Positions 27,428 through 36,758 of a stretch of 64,000 nucleotides of DNA are shown one piece after another. The notes beneath the pieces were generated by a model that saw nothing but the letters and a program-made list of their open reading frames with translations, was not told where the DNA came from and did no database searches. The translations under genes were made by a program, and so were the position numbers. The stretch is from Microbacterium terricola (GTDB taxonomy: Bacteria > Actinomycetota > Actinomycetes > Actinomycetales > Microbacteriaceae): the NCBI RefSeq assembly GCF_027943945.1, contig NZ_AP027141.1, positions 62,001-126,000 on the forward strand. Reading direction: 5' to 3'. Positions within the stretch are counted from its first letter, which is position 1, and each line of letters opens with the position of its first letter.

Positions 27428-29482
27428 TCAGTCCTGCTTCTCTTCGTTGCCGAGGTGCTGGACGAGACCGTAGGCGGGCTCGTAGCGGCCGAGCCGGTCG
27501 TCGCCCGGCAGCGGCCGCGAACGCCGGCCGTAGATGAGCTCCGAGGAATCCAGCAGCCAGGGCACGAGCGTGATCGTCACGCCGTGCACGAGCATGAGCT
27601 GCTGGGCGATGCGGCGCGCACGCCGGTTGTGCAGCAGTGACTCCCACCAGTGCCCCACGATGTACTGCGGCAGGTAGACCGTCACGACCGACGAGCCGTG
27701 CGTCTCGCGGTACTTGCGGATGAACGCGGCCAGCGGGGCGGCGTAGTGACGGTACGGCGACTCGATGACGACGAGCGGGATCGGCATCTTGTGCAGGTCC
27801 CACTCGGTCTGCACCTCGAGGGTCTCCTCCTTGGAGACGGCGATGTGCACGGCGAGGGTCTTGTCGTGCTTGGCCGCGAGGGCGTAGTCGACCGCCTTGG
27901 CGACGGGCTTCTGCACCCGGCTGACGAGGATCAGCGCGAGATCGCCCGACGAGCCGTAGTGCACGTCGTCGGTCAGCTCGATCTCATGCTCGACGTCGCG
28001 GTAGTAGCGATTCACGCCGATCATGAGGAACGAGAGCACGGGGATCATGACGAACACGAGCCACGCGCCGTGCGTGAACTTCGTCACGCTCACGATCAGG
28101 AGGACGGCGAGGGTGAAGGCGGCGCCCAGCGAGTTGATGAAGAGGCCGACGTTCGCCTCGCGGCGCTCGCGCACCGCCTTCTTCGACAGCAGCCGCAGCT
28201 CCTTGCGCCAATGCCGCACCATGCCTATCTGACCGAGCGAGAACGAGACGAACACGCCGATGATGTACAGCTGGATCAGGGTGGTCAGCCGCGCCTGGAA
28301 CACGATCAGCACGAGGATCGCGACGGCGCCGAGGATGATCATGCCGTTCGAGTACACGAGACGGTCGCCGCGGGTGTTCAGGGCCTTCGGCGCGTAGCCG
28401 TCGCGGGCGAGCACCGAGCCGAGCAGCGGGAATCCGTTGAACGCCGTGTTGGCCGCGAGCAGCAGCACGCAGGCGGTCGCGGCTTGCACGAGGAAGAACA
28501 GGATCGAGTTCATTCCGAACGTCGCCGCGGCGACCTGGGCCATCAGCGACGGCTGGGGCGTGCCCTCGCAGTCGAACCCGATCAGGTGGCATGGGTTCTC
28601 GGCGTAGTGCACGTTGGAGACGAGCGCGAGGAGGGTGAGCCCTGCGAAGAGCAGGATCGCGATGGAGCCCATCAGCACGAGGGTGGTCTGCGCGTTGCGC
28701 ACCTTCGGCTTGCGGAACGCGGGCACGCCGTTGGCGACGGCCTCCACGCCGGTCAGGGCCGAGCAGCCGCTCGAGAACGCACGGAGGATGAGCAGGATGA
28801 CCGCGGCCTGGGTGAGGTCCTCGGCCTGGACGGCGTACTGCGCGCTCTCGGCGACGGGCGGGTCGCCCAGCATCCATCGCACGAGTCCGGTGACGATCAT
28901 GAGCGCCACCGAGCCGATGAAGACATAGGTCGGGATGGCGAACGCCTGGGACGCCTCTCGCACGCCGCGGAGGTTGACGATGATGATCAGGATGACGAAG
29001 CCGACCGCGAGCTCGACGCGCAGGGGGTCGAGACCGGGGATCGCCGAGATGATGTTGTCCACGCCGGAGGCGACCGACACGGCCACCGTGAGCACGTAGT
29101 CGACGAGCAGGGCCGCCGCGACCACAACGCCGGCCTTCTCGCCGATGTTGGTGCGGGCCACCTCGTAGTCGCCGCCGCCGGAGGGATACGCCTTGACGAG
29201 CTGCCGGTAGCTCAGCACGACGACGATGAGCAGGGCCACGACGGCGGCGGCGACGCCCGGGCTGAACGCGAGGAACGCGGTGCCGCCGATCAGCAGGATC
29301 ATGAGCAGCTCCTGCGGCGCGTACGCCACCGAGCTCAGCGCATCCGAGGCGAAGATCGGCAGCGCCATCTTCTTGGGCAGCAGCTGGTCATCGAGCATCT
29401 CGCTCGTCAGCGGATCGCCGATGAGGATGCGCTTGGCGATGGGCGTCGTCTCGTCGCCCGGCTCGCGACTGTCGTTGGTCAC
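27428..29482 (-). CDS. APC superfamily permease with C-terminal soluble domain
   Basis: 684 residues. About twelve membrane helices follow SSVAYAPQELLMILL and YPSGGGDYEVARTNIGEKAG, both conserved in this long actinobacterial APC group (the mycobacterial Rv2690c-like type). From about residue 500 a soluble region resembles a nucleotide-binding-like sensor: SRVQKPVAKAVDYALAAKHDKTLAVHIAV. It probably moves amino acids or potassium; the substrate is not known. GTG at 29482 is chosen because TAGTGT at 29491-29496 lies 8 nt upstream; the GTG at 29494 would overlap that box. Confidence 0.85.
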   Translation of the reverse strand: MTNDSREPGDETTPIAKRILIGDPLTSEMLDDQLLPKKMALPIFASDALSSVAYAPQELLMILLIGGTAFLAFSPGVAAAVVALLIVVVLSYRQLVKAYPSGGGDYEVARTNIGEKAGVVVAAALLVDYVLTVAVSVASGVDNIISAIPGLDPLRVELAVGFVILIIIVNLRGVREASQAFAIPTYVFIGSVALMIVTGLVRWMLGDPPVAESAQYAVQAEDLTQAAVILLILRAFSSGCSALTGVEAVANGVPAFRKPKVRNAQTTLVLMGSIAILLFAGLTLLALVSNVHYAENPCHLIGFDCEGTPQPSLMAQVAAATFGMNSILFFLVQAATACVLLLAANTAFNGFPLLGSVLARDGYAPKALNTRGDRLVYSNGMIILGAVAILVLIVFQARLTTLIQLYIIGVFVSFSLGQIGMVRHWRKELRLLSKKAVRERREANVGLFINSLGAAFTLAVLLIVSVTKFTHGAWLVFVMIPVLSFLMIGVNRYYRDVEHEIELTDDVHYGSSGDLALILVSRVQKPVAKAVDYALAAKHDKTLAVHIAVSKEETLEVQTEWDLHKMPIPLVVIESPYRHYAAPLAAFIRKYRETHGSSVVTVYLPQYIVGHWWESLLHNRRARRIAQQLMLVHGVTITLVPWLLDSSELIYGRRSRPLPGDDRLGRYEPAYGLVQHLGNEEKQD

Positions 29483-29549
29483 GGCGGGCGACACTACGCC
29501 TGTCCGCGACGCGATGCAATCTCGCGCGGCTCTCGTCGCGCCGGCGGGA

Positions 29550-30785
29550 TCAGCCGAGGAACTCCCGCGCCGCGATCACGAGGTTCTCGACCCCGCGCTC
29601 GATGGTGGGATGCAGGACGGGAGCGAAGAACGGCGAGTGGTTGGTCGGGATGTCGCGCTCGAGCGTGCCGGCGGCGGCGGCGTCCGCGTAGGCCTGCGGG
29701 TCCACCCCGCCCCAGAACCAGTACACGAGCGGTGCGCCGGCCTCACGAGCGAACCACGAGACGTCCTCGCTCCCCGTGAACATGCCGGGGTCCACGACCG
29801 CGCCCTCGCCGTAGGCGCGGGTGAAGGCGGCGGTGAGCCGGGCGGTCGCGGCGTGGTCGTTGATGGTCGGCGGCAGGGTGTGATCGGTGACGATCGTGGG
29901 CTCCTGCTCGGCACCCGATGCCGCCGCCTCGGCCCGGACGATCCGCTCGACCTTCGCGAGCACACGGCCGCGCGCCTCTTCGTCGGGGTAGCGCAGGCTC
30001 AGCTCGAGCTTCGCCTCGGCCGGGATGATGTTGTTCTTCAGGCCTGCGTGGATCGAGCCGACGGTGACGACGGCGACGTCGCGCGGGTCGACCTCGCGGG
30101 AGACCACGGTCTGCAGCCGCATGACGGTCGCCGCGGCCATCACGATCGGGTCGATCGTGGAGTGCGGGCGCGACCCGTGCCCGCCGCGGCCGAACAGCGT
30201 CACGGTCAGGCCGTCGCTGGCGGCCATCTGCGTTCCCGGCCGCACGCCGATGGTGCCCGCCGGCAGGGGGGTGATGTGCTGGCCGAGCACCACGTCCGGC
30301 GTCGGGAACCGCTCGAGCACACCGTCGGCGATCATCGCCTGGGCGCCGGCGCCGTACTCCTCAGCAGGCTGGAAGACGGCGACGATCGTGCCCGACCATT
30401 CGTCGCGCGAGGCGTTCAGGGCCTCGAGTGCGCCGAGCATCGCGGTGACGTGCATGTCGTGGCCGCACGCGTGCATGACGGGGACGTCGGTGCCCGAAGG
30501 GTCGACGCCGCGGGCGGTGCTCGCGTAGGGCAGGCCGGTCTGCTCCGGCACGGGCAGGGCGTCGGTGTCGGCGCGCAGCCAGACGACGGGGCCATCGCCC
30601 GCTGCTTCGTCCGTCGACGGGTTGCGGATCACGGCGGCGATGCCGGTGCGCCCGATGCCCTCCTCGAACTCGATGCCGAGATCGGCGAGAGCGCGCGCGA
30701 TCACGCCGGCGGTGCGCGTCTCCTGGAACGACAGCTCCGGGTGCCGGTGCAGATCGATGTACAGGGCTTCGAGGTCGAGCGTCAT
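29550..30785 (-). CDS. M20 family amidohydrolase
   Basis: 411 residues. Zinc-binding elements are seen in HACGHDMH (near residue 110), EEYGAG, and the later GQHITPLPAG block. LRADTDALPV is the M20D signature. These enzymes remove acyl or peptidyl groups from N-acyl amino acids or related amides. The ATG at 30785 is favoured over GTG 30815: TAGGCT at 30793-30798 is 7 nt upstream, again suggesting a leaderless transcript, and the family starts near TLDLEALYIDLHRHPEL. Confidence 0.88.
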   Translation of the reverse strand: MTLDLEALYIDLHRHPELSFQETRTAGVIARALADLGIEFEEGIGRTGIAAVIRNPSTDEAAGDGPVVWLRADTDALPVPEQTGLPYASTARGVDPSGTDVPVMHACGHDMHVTAMLGALEALNASRDEWSGTIVAVFQPAEEYGAGAQAMIADGVLERFPTPDVVLGQHITPLPAGTIGVRPGTQMAASDGLTVTLFGRGGHGSRPHSTIDPIVMAAATVMRLQTVVSREVDPRDVAVVTVGSIHAGLKNNIIPAEAKLELSLRYPDEEARGRVLAKVERIVRAEAAASGAEQEPTIVTDHTLPPTINDHAATARLTAAFTRAYGEGAVVDPGMFTGSEDVSWFAREAGAPLVYWFWGGVDPQAYADAAAAGTLERDIPTNHSPFFAPVLHPTIERGVENLVIAAREFLG

Positions 30786-30826
30786 GCGATCGAGCCTATC
30801 CGTGGCGTTCACCACGGCATCCTGGT

Positions 30827-31819
30827 TCAGGCCGGCGGTGCCGTCGAGGTGCGCAGCACCAGCTCGAACGGCAGTTCAGGCGCCCCGGCGGGAGCCTCCA
30901 GGCCGAGTGCGGCGAGCACCGCGTGGGCGGCGCGCTCGCCCTGCGCCTGGGGGAACTGGTCGACCGTGGTGAGGCCGAAGAAGCCGCTCATGCCGTGACC
31001 GTCCACGCCGACCACCGAGACGTCGCCCGGCACATCGAGGGCGAGCTCGCGGGCGGCGAAGAGGGCGCCGAAGGCCATCTCGTCGGATGCCGCGAACAGC
31101 GCGGTCGGCCGGTCCGTGCGGCGGAGGAGCTCGAGGGCGGCCGCGTGCCCGGCCTCGATCGTGAAGTCGGCGTGGGCGAACAGCTCTGCCCGCGGGGCGA
31201 TGCCCGCTTGGTGGAGCGCCTGCTCGTAGCCCTCGCGACGCCGTGCGGGCACCTCGCCGCCCGCCCGCCCCGAGCCGATGTGGGCGATCTCGCGGTGGCC
31301 GAGTGCGATCAGGTGCGACGTCGCCGCGTGAGCGACCGCCCGGTCGTCGACGGTGAGGGCCGGGATGCCGTGGTTCGGCGCCCCGACCGCCACGACCGGC
31401 ATCCCGAGAGCCAGGATGCCGTCGCGCTCCGGATCGGAGAGCTCGACCGTGAGGGTGATCAGCCCGTCGATCCGGCTGCGGCGCAGCGATGTGTCGAACA
31501 CGCCCGCGCGCTGCGCAGGGTCGTCGGTCAGGTTGTACAGGGCGATGTCGTAGCCGTGGCGCGAGAGCACGTCCGCGATTCCGCTGAGCACCGTGGCATA
31601 GAACCACTTGTCCAGCAGCGGCACGAGCACTCCGATGTTGCGGGTGCGCCCGGACGCCAGCGACGACGCCGAGGCCGACATCACGTAGCCGAGCGCATCC
31701 ACCGCGGCCTGGACCTTCGCCCGCGCCGCGTCGGACACCTGGCCGCGGCCGCTGAGGGCGCGCGAGACCGTCGCCGTCGAGACGCCGGCCGCGCGCGCCA
31801 CCTCGGCGATCCCGACCAT
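30827..31819 (-). CDS. LacI family repressor of the GH13 glucosidase operon
   Basis: 330 residues. The helix-turn-helix is GIAEVARAAGVSTATVSRALSGRGQVS, followed by the hinge helix and a periplasmic-binding-protein-like sugar sensor domain (IGVLVPLLDKWFYATVLSGIADVL; DVSVVGVDGHGM). It follows the GH13 gene by 8 nt on the same strand and so shares its promoter. The 18-bp palindrome at 33502-33519 overlapping that promoter is the likely operator, giving an autoregulated sugar-inducible operon. Confidence 0.92.
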   Translation of the reverse strand: MVGIAEVARAAGVSTATVSRALSGRGQVSDAARAKVQAAVDALGYVMSASASSLASGRTRNIGVLVPLLDKWFYATVLSGIADVLSRHGYDIALYNLTDDPAQRAGVFDTSLRRSRIDGLITLTVELSDPERDGILALGMPVVAVGAPNHGIPALTVDDRAVAHAATSHLIALGHREIAHIGSGRAGGEVPARRREGYEQALHQAGIAPRAELFAHADFTIEAGHAAALELLRRTDRPTALFAASDEMAFGALFAARELALDVPGDVSVVGVDGHGMSGFFGLTTVDQFPQAQGERAAHAVLAALGLEAPAGAPELPFELVLRTSTAPPA

Positions 31820-31827
31820 CTCGCGCG

Positions 31828-33489
31828 CTACCGCAGCCAGACGGTCGTGTCGGCGGGCAGCTCGGCACCCGTCACGGGCTCGCTCGCCACCAGCACGTCG
31901 CCGGCAGGGAGAGGCACCGCGGTGTCGCCGATGTTGGCGAGCACCGTGACATTCCCGTTCCGGAATGCGAGGACGTCGTCACCGTAGCCAGGCAGCCACT
32001 CGAGCGTTCCCGCCCCGAGCCCGCGGTCGCGGCGCGCCGCGATCAGGGTGCGGTACAGCGACAGGGTCGACTCCGGATCGCGGGCCTCGACGTCGCGGGC
32101 GAGCGTCGCCCATTCGGCAGGCTGGGGCAGCCAGGACTCGCCGCTCGGGCTGAAGCCGTACGCCGGCGCGTCGGACGACCAGGGCAGCGGCACCCGGCAG
32201 CCGTCGCGGCCGTAGCGCTCGCCGTCGGTGCGGAACCAGGTCGGATCCTGGCGCACCTCGTCGGGCAGGTGGATGACCTCGGGCAGGCCGAGCTCCTCAC
32301 CCTGGTAGAGATACGCGGACCCGGGCAGCGCGAGCATCAGTGCCGTCGCGGCGCGCGCACGGCGCAGACCGACCTCGGGGATGGGCTGGCCGGGCGAGTC
32401 CGGTCCGATGCCGTGGCCCTGGGGGTTCTCCGCGGTCAGCGCGAGGCGCGACGCGTGCCGCACCACGTCGTGGTTGGACAGCACCCAGGTCGAGGGCGCC
32501 CCGACGGCCGGGTATGCCCGCAGCGACTCGGAGATCACCTCGCGGAGGGCCGCAGCATCCCAATCCGTCACCAGGTAGGAGAAGTTGAAGGCCTGGTGCA
32601 TCTCGTCCTCGCGGACCCACAGCGCGGTCTTGTCGACCGTCGGCAGCCACGCCTCCGCGCACAGCGCGCGGTCGCCGTCGTACTCGGCGAGCACGCGGTT
32701 CCACTCACGGTAGATCTCGTGGACACCCTCCTGGCCCCAGTAGGGAACGTCCTCGTCGTCGCCGCCCATCGAGTCGCCGTCGACCGAAGGGAAGTGGTCG
32801 GGCAGGCCGTCGGTCTTCACCAGCCCATGCGCCACATCGACGCGGAAGCCGTCGACTCCGCGGTCGAGCCAGAACCGCAGGATGCGGCGGAACTCCTCGT
32901 GCACCTCGGGGTTCGCCCAGTCGAAGTCGGGCTGCGAGGTGTCGAACAGGTGCAGGTACCACTGGCCGTCGGCGACGCGGGTCCAGGCGGGGCCGCCGAA
33001 CACGGACTCCCAGTTGTTGGGCGGCAGTTCGCCGTGGCGGCCCTTGCCGTCGCGGAACATGTAGCGGGCGCGCTCGGGGCTGCCGGGCGCGGCCGCGAGG
33101 GCCTGCTGGAACCACTCGTGCTGGTCGGAGCTGTGGTTCGGCACCAGGTCGACGATGACCCGGATGCTGCGCGCATGCGCCTGCGCGAGCATTTCGTCGA
33201 AGTCGGCCAGGGTGCCGAAGAGCGGGTCGATGTCGCAGTAGTCGGCGACGTCGTAGCCGGCGTCGTTCTGGGGCGACGTGTAGAAGGGGCTCAGCCAGAT
33301 CGCGTCGACTCCGAGATCGCGGAGGTCGTCGAGGTGGGCGGTCACGCCGGGCAGGTCGCCGATGCCGTCGCCCGTGCTGTCGGCGAACGAGCGGGGGTAG
33401 ATCTGGTAGATGACGGCGGTGCGCCACCACTCGGAGCCTGGGCGGTTCTCGCCGATCGGGGCGAGTGGGGTCGTCGAGGGAAGTGCCAT
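31828..33489 (-). CDS. GH13 alpha-glucosidase (trehalose/maltose-type hydrolase)
   Basis: 553 residues. The GH13 regions are DLVPNHSSDQH, GFRVDVAHG (nucleophile Asp) and AEAW (acid/base Glu), with a late VLSNHDVVRH carrying the transition-state Asp. It opens with WWRTAVIYQIYPRSFADSTGDGIGDL, typical of oligo-1,6-glucosidase/alpha-glucosidases. No signal peptide, so it cleaves imported alpha-glucosides. The ATG at 33489 has TAGGCT (33497-33502) 7 nt upstream and no Shine-Dalgarno. No sugar transporter adjoins it. Confidence 0.92.
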   Translation of the reverse strand: MALPSTTPLAPIGENRPGSEWWRTAVIYQIYPRSFADSTGDGIGDLPGVTAHLDDLRDLGVDAIWLSPFYTSPQNDAGYDVADYCDIDPLFGTLADFDEMLAQAHARSIRVIVDLVPNHSSDQHEWFQQALAAAPGSPERARYMFRDGKGRHGELPPNNWESVFGGPAWTRVADGQWYLHLFDTSQPDFDWANPEVHEEFRRILRFWLDRGVDGFRVDVAHGLVKTDGLPDHFPSVDGDSMGGDDEDVPYWGQEGVHEIYREWNRVLAEYDGDRALCAEAWLPTVDKTALWVREDEMHQAFNFSYLVTDWDAAALREVISESLRAYPAVGAPSTWVLSNHDVVRHASRLALTAENPQGHGIGPDSPGQPIPEVGLRRARAATALMLALPGSAYLYQGEELGLPEVIHLPDEVRQDPTWFRTDGERYGRDGCRVPLPWSSDAPAYGFSPSGESWLPQPAEWATLARDVEARDPESTLSLYRTLIAARRDRGLGAGTLEWLPGYGDDVLAFRNGNVTVLANIGDTAVPLPAGDVLVASEPVTGAELPADTTVWLR

Positions 33490-33501
33490 GTCCGTCAGCC
33501 T

Positions 33502-33519
33502 ACTGCAAGCGCTTGCAGT
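33502..33519. promoter_or_regulatory. LacI-type operator (18-bp perfect palindrome)
   Basis: ACTGCAAGCGCTTGCAGT is perfectly symmetrical around a central CG, the classic LacI-family layout. Its first base is also the first base of the GH13 -10 box, so a bound repressor would block RNA polymerase. It lies about 25 bp upstream of the -10 of the divergent apt gene. The likely ligand is the LacI protein encoded at 30827-31819. Confidence 0.8.
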
Positions 33520-33555
33520 CCGGGTTCGCTCTCCGAGCGGGCATAGGGTTGCAGC

Positions 33556-34077
33556 GTGCCCAACGCCGATGCCCTCACCCGCGCCGAGTCGCTCATCCGC
33601 ACGGTCCCGGACTATCCGGAACCTGGCGTGCTGTTCCGCGACATCACGCCGCTGCTGGCCGACGCCGTGGCGCTGCGCGCCTGCATCGACGGGCTGATCG
33701 CCCCGTTCGCCGGGCAGTTCGACGTCGTCGCCGGGATCGAGGCGCGCGGCTTCCTGATCGCGGGCGCGGTCGCCACCGTCGCGAACGTGGGCCTGGTCCC
33801 GATCCGCAAGGCCGGGAAGCTGCCGCGACCGGCCGCATCCGTCTCCTACGCGCTCGAGTACGGCACCGCGACGATCGAGGCGCACGACGACATCGCCCAG
33901 GGCACCAGGGTGCTGCTGCTCGATGACGTCCTCGCCACGGGCGGCACCCTGGCCGCGGGGCACCAGGTCGTCGCCGAACTCGGCGGTGTGGTCGTGGGCA
34001 CGGCGGTCCTGATGGAGCTGGCCGCCCTGGGTGGTCGTGCGCTCGTGCCGGACACGCACGCGCTTTTCACCGTCTAG
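33556..34077 (+). CDS. apt: Adenine phosphoribosyltransferase
   Basis: 173 residues, the normal length. It salvages adenine with PRPP to AMP. GVLFRDITPLL, IEARGFLIAGAVA, VPIRKAGKLP and the PRPP loop RVLLLDDVLATGGTLAAG are all present. The GTG at 33556 lies 6 nt after TAGGGT (33544-33549), so the transcript is predicted to be leaderless. It is read divergently from the GH13 gene across only 66 bp. Confidence 0.95.
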   Translation: MPNADALTRAESLIRTVPDYPEPGVLFRDITPLLADAVALRACIDGLIAPFAGQFDVVAGIEARGFLIAGAVATVANVGLVPIRKAGKLPRPAASVSYALEYGTATIEAHDDIAQGTRVLLLDDVLATGGTLAAGHQVVAELGGVVVGTAVLMELAALGGRALVPDTHALFTV

Positions 34078-34110
34078 CGCGCATCACCCGCACGGCGCTC
34101 CCGCGCGCTC

Positions 34111-34126
34111 GGCGCACCCTTGCGCC
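34111..34126 (+). terminator. Hairpin downstream of apt
   Basis: GGCGCA/TGCGCC forms a perfect 6-bp stem with loop CCCT, 34 nt after the apt stop codon. No U-run follows, so it is a weak terminator candidate. The rest of the 173-bp gap to the next gene shows nothing recognisable beyond the Shine-Dalgarno of that gene. Confidence 0.4.
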
Positions 34127-34250
34127 GCGGTGTGCCGGGGAGGATCATCGGCGCCAGTGACGCGCGGCGTGGGGACGGGGGGCGACGCCATCCCTTTCGC
34201 CGTGCCTGCAATCGGCGGGTACGGACACCGGCACATCTCCGGAGGTTCGC

Positions 34251-35111
34251 ATGTCTCGTCTCAGCACCACGTTCGCCACGGCGGGGGCAGCCGCGCTGCT
34301 CGTCGTCGCCTCCTTCGCGGCCGGCGCCGCCGCGAGTCCCGCGACCGCGCCGGCATCCGTGCCGGCCAGCGCCGTGGGCACACCGCCGCCACCGAACCGG
34401 GACGCGCTCGCCGAGCCGGATGACGTGACGCCGATGGCGATCACCACCAGTCCCGAGCTGCTCTACGTTCCGATCACCCAGTGCCGGATCGCGGACTCCC
34501 GACCGGGGAGCCCGTTCGGTGACGAGCAGACCCGCACCTACTACGTCGGCGGCACGTTCGGGTTCTCGCCGCAGGGTGGCACCTCGGGCGGATGCGGCGT
34601 CCCAACCGGCGCCGTGTCGGCGGTCGTGAACATCCTTGCCTACCACCCCTCCGGTGCGGGGCGGATCAAGGCCTGGGCGCCCGCCACACCTGAGCCGTCC
34701 GGCGCGGTGCTGTGGTACCCGAAGTCGACGACCGGCGGGACCGTCCAGCAGGCGAACGTGAAGCTGCGCAGCGGCGCCGGAACCGACCTCGCCCTGTCGA
34801 ACACGGGCGGACCCACCGAGGTCCTCATCGACGTCGTCGGCTACTACGTCCCGCAGCTGCAGGCCTACATCTCGTCGAGCGGAACGGTGATCGACCAGTC
34901 CGGCCGGCTGGTGTCGGCGACCAAGACGGGGACCGGTACGTACACGCTCGTGTGGGATCGCGACATCAGCACGTGCTCGGGCGTGGCAAGCAGCGATCTG
35001 ACCGGCCACACCATGAGTGTGTACACGTCGGGCACCAGCTCGTACATCTACTCCGTGAACAACGCCGGCGGCGCGGAGGACTACTGGTTCAACGTCGCCA
35101 TCCACTGCTGA
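34251..35111 (+). CDS. Secreted protein with an actinobacterial DSR/VVGYY module
   Basis: 286 residues. A Sec signal peptide (residues 1 to about 30) is followed by a Pro/Ala-rich linker, a beta-rich module running from CRIADSRPGSPFG through GAVSAVVNILAYHPSGAGRI to VLIDVVGYYVP, and a C-terminal beta region with Cys pairs. The same module type occurs in the Tat-exported protein at 58398. Such modules are often attached to actinobacterial wall hydrolases; here there is no enzymatic domain. GGAGG precedes the ATG. Function unknown. Confidence 0.8.
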   Translation: MSRLSTTFATAGAAALLVVASFAAGAAASPATAPASVPASAVGTPPPPNRDALAEPDDVTPMAITTSPELLYVPITQCRIADSRPGSPFGDEQTRTYYVGGTFGFSPQGGTSGGCGVPTGAVSAVVNILAYHPSGAGRIKAWAPATPEPSGAVLWYPKSTTGGTVQQANVKLRSGAGTDLALSNTGGPTEVLIDVVGYYVPQLQAYISSSGTVIDQSGRLVSATKTGTGTYTLVWDRDISTCSGVASSDLTGHTMSVYTSGTSSYIYSVNNAGGAEDYWFNVAIHC

Positions 35112-35148
35112 GCCGGGGCGTGCCGGCCGGATGCGGTGACCGGGCCGC

Positions 35149-35952
35149 TCAGGTGAGCGACCCGGTCATCCCCATCCGGCTGAGCACCACCGACTCGGCG
35201 ATCTGGACGATGTTGTAGAGGAGCAGCGTCACGATCGTGATGATGGCGACGGACGCCCACAGCTCTTCGAATCGCGCCGACGCGGTGAACTTCTGGATCA
35301 TGCCGCCGATGCCCTGGCCGGTCGAGAGCCACTCCGCGAGCAGTGCGCCGGTCACCGCGGCGGGCACCGACACGCGCGCGGCTGCGAAGAGCGACGGCAG
35401 CGCGCCAGGGAGGTTGACCTTGCGGAGGGCGGTGAGCCGCGTACCTCCGTAGACGTGCACGACGGCCAGGCTCTCCGCGCTCGCCCGGCTGAGACCGAAC
35501 ATGATCGCCGCGAGAGCGGGGAACAGCACGACGATCGAGCCGATCACCGCCACCGATGCAGGCGTGCCGCGCCCGGTGATGAGGATGATGACGGGCGCGA
35601 TCGCGACCAGCGGCACCGACCTCAGCAGCAGCGCGAGGGGCATGACCCCTGCTTCGACGGCCCGCGAGAGCGAGAACAGCACCGCGAGCACGATCGCGAT
35701 GACGATCCCGACGACGAAGCCGAGCGCGGCGTCCTGCAGCGTCTGCGCGAGCAGCGGGGCCAGCTCCGCACGGTTGGCAGCGGCATCCTCCGCCGTGAAC
35801 AGGAAGGCCCAGACCTCTGCCGGTCCCTTCGCCACGTAGGGGGAGACCGATGTGAACGAGATCAGCGCCTGCCAGAGCAGGATCACGATGGCGAGCGTGA
35901 TGGCGGTGTTGGCGACAGCGCGCAGCACGGGCTTCCACGGCAGGGCCTTCAT
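35149..35952 (-). CDS. NMT1-type ABC importer permease, second subunit
   Basis: 267 residues, ATG at 35952 overlapping the previous permease stop by 4 nt. Six helices with the coupling loop HVYGGTRLTALRKVNLPGALPSLFAAARV, characteristic of SsuC/TauC/ThiX-type permeases. It shares this HVYGG-type loop with the neighbouring permease, so the two likely form a heterodimer; most such importers use one permease only. Substrate uncertain. Confidence 0.87.
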   Translation of the reverse strand: MKALPWKPVLRAVANTAITLAIVILLWQALISFTSVSPYVAKGPAEVWAFLFTAEDAAANRAELAPLLAQTLQDAALGFVVGIVIAIVLAVLFSLSRAVEAGVMPLALLLRSVPLVAIAPVIILITGRGTPASVAVIGSIVVLFPALAAIMFGLSRASAESLAVVHVYGGTRLTALRKVNLPGALPSLFAAARVSVPAAVTGALLAEWLSTGQGIGGMIQKFTASARFEELWASVAIITIVTLLLYNIVQIAESVVLSRMGMTGSLT

Positions 35953-36758
35953 GATGTGGACCTTCCCGTGACCCAGGGCGCGACCAGCCGCGAGATCAGC
36001 CCGAGCACGCCGTACCCGATGAGCGCGACGACCGCGCACAGCAGGAACACCGCCCAGACCCGGGCCGAGTCGAGATCGCCCTGCAGCTTGATCAGCGCGA
36101 TCCCGACTCCGCGGTCGATGCCGCCCATGTACTCCCCGAGCACTGCACCCAGGAAGGCGCTCGGCACGGCGATCTGCAGTGCATTGAGGATCGACGGCGT
36201 CGCCGCGATGAGCCGCACCTTCCGCAGCTGGACGAAGCGCGATCCTCCGTAGACGTGCACAAGGTCGAGACTCGCGCGATCCGCCGCCTTGAAGCCCAGC
36301 AGGGCGCCGACGACCGTCGTGAAGAACACCGCGAGGGCGGCGAGGAAGATCGCGGTCGCGCTCGGATCGCCCGGGCGCTTGGCGCCGCCGAGGATCACGA
36401 TCGAGATGCCGCCCACGGCGACGACGGGCAGACAGTAGCTGACCACCGCGACCTGGGTGACGATCTGCTCGAGCCGCGGCAGGAGCAGGACTGTGCTCGC
36501 CAGCAGCAGGGCCGCGAGGTTGCCCCAGAAGAAGCCGAGTGCGGCCTCGGTGATCGTGACCTGGAACACGCTCCAGTACGCGGCCAGTCCGTCGCTCCAG
36601 ATGGTCGCGACGACGGTGCCGGGGGTTGGCACCGGCGTGAAGGTCGTGCCGGCCGGTGGCCGGAACACCGTCACCGCGAACAGCCACCACGCCGCGATCA
36701 GCGCGACGGCCCCGACGATGCCGGCGAGCCACCCTGGCATGCCCCTGCGCCGTGACAT
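35949..36758 (-). CDS. NMT1-type ABC importer permease, first subunit
   Basis: 269 residues, ATG at 36758 sharing one base with the ATPase stop codon (TGATG). An N-terminal helix is followed by a 30-residue extracytoplasmic stretch and five more helices, with the coupling loop HVYGGSRFVQLRKVRLIAATPSIL. It is clearly a paralogue of the next gene and both share the SsuC/TauC architecture. Confidence 0.87.
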   Translation of the reverse strand: MSRRRGMPGWLAGIVGAVALIAAWWLFAVTVFRPPAGTTFTPVPTPGTVVATIWSDGLAAYWSVFQVTITEAALGFFWGNLAALLLASTVLLLPRLEQIVTQVAVVSYCLPVVAVGGISIVILGGAKRPGDPSATAIFLAALAVFFTTVVGALLGFKAADRASLDLVHVYGGSRFVQLRKVRLIAATPSILNALQIAVPSAFLGAVLGEYMGGIDRGVGIALIKLQGDLDSARVWAVFLLCAVVALIGYGVLGLISRLVAPWVTGRSTS

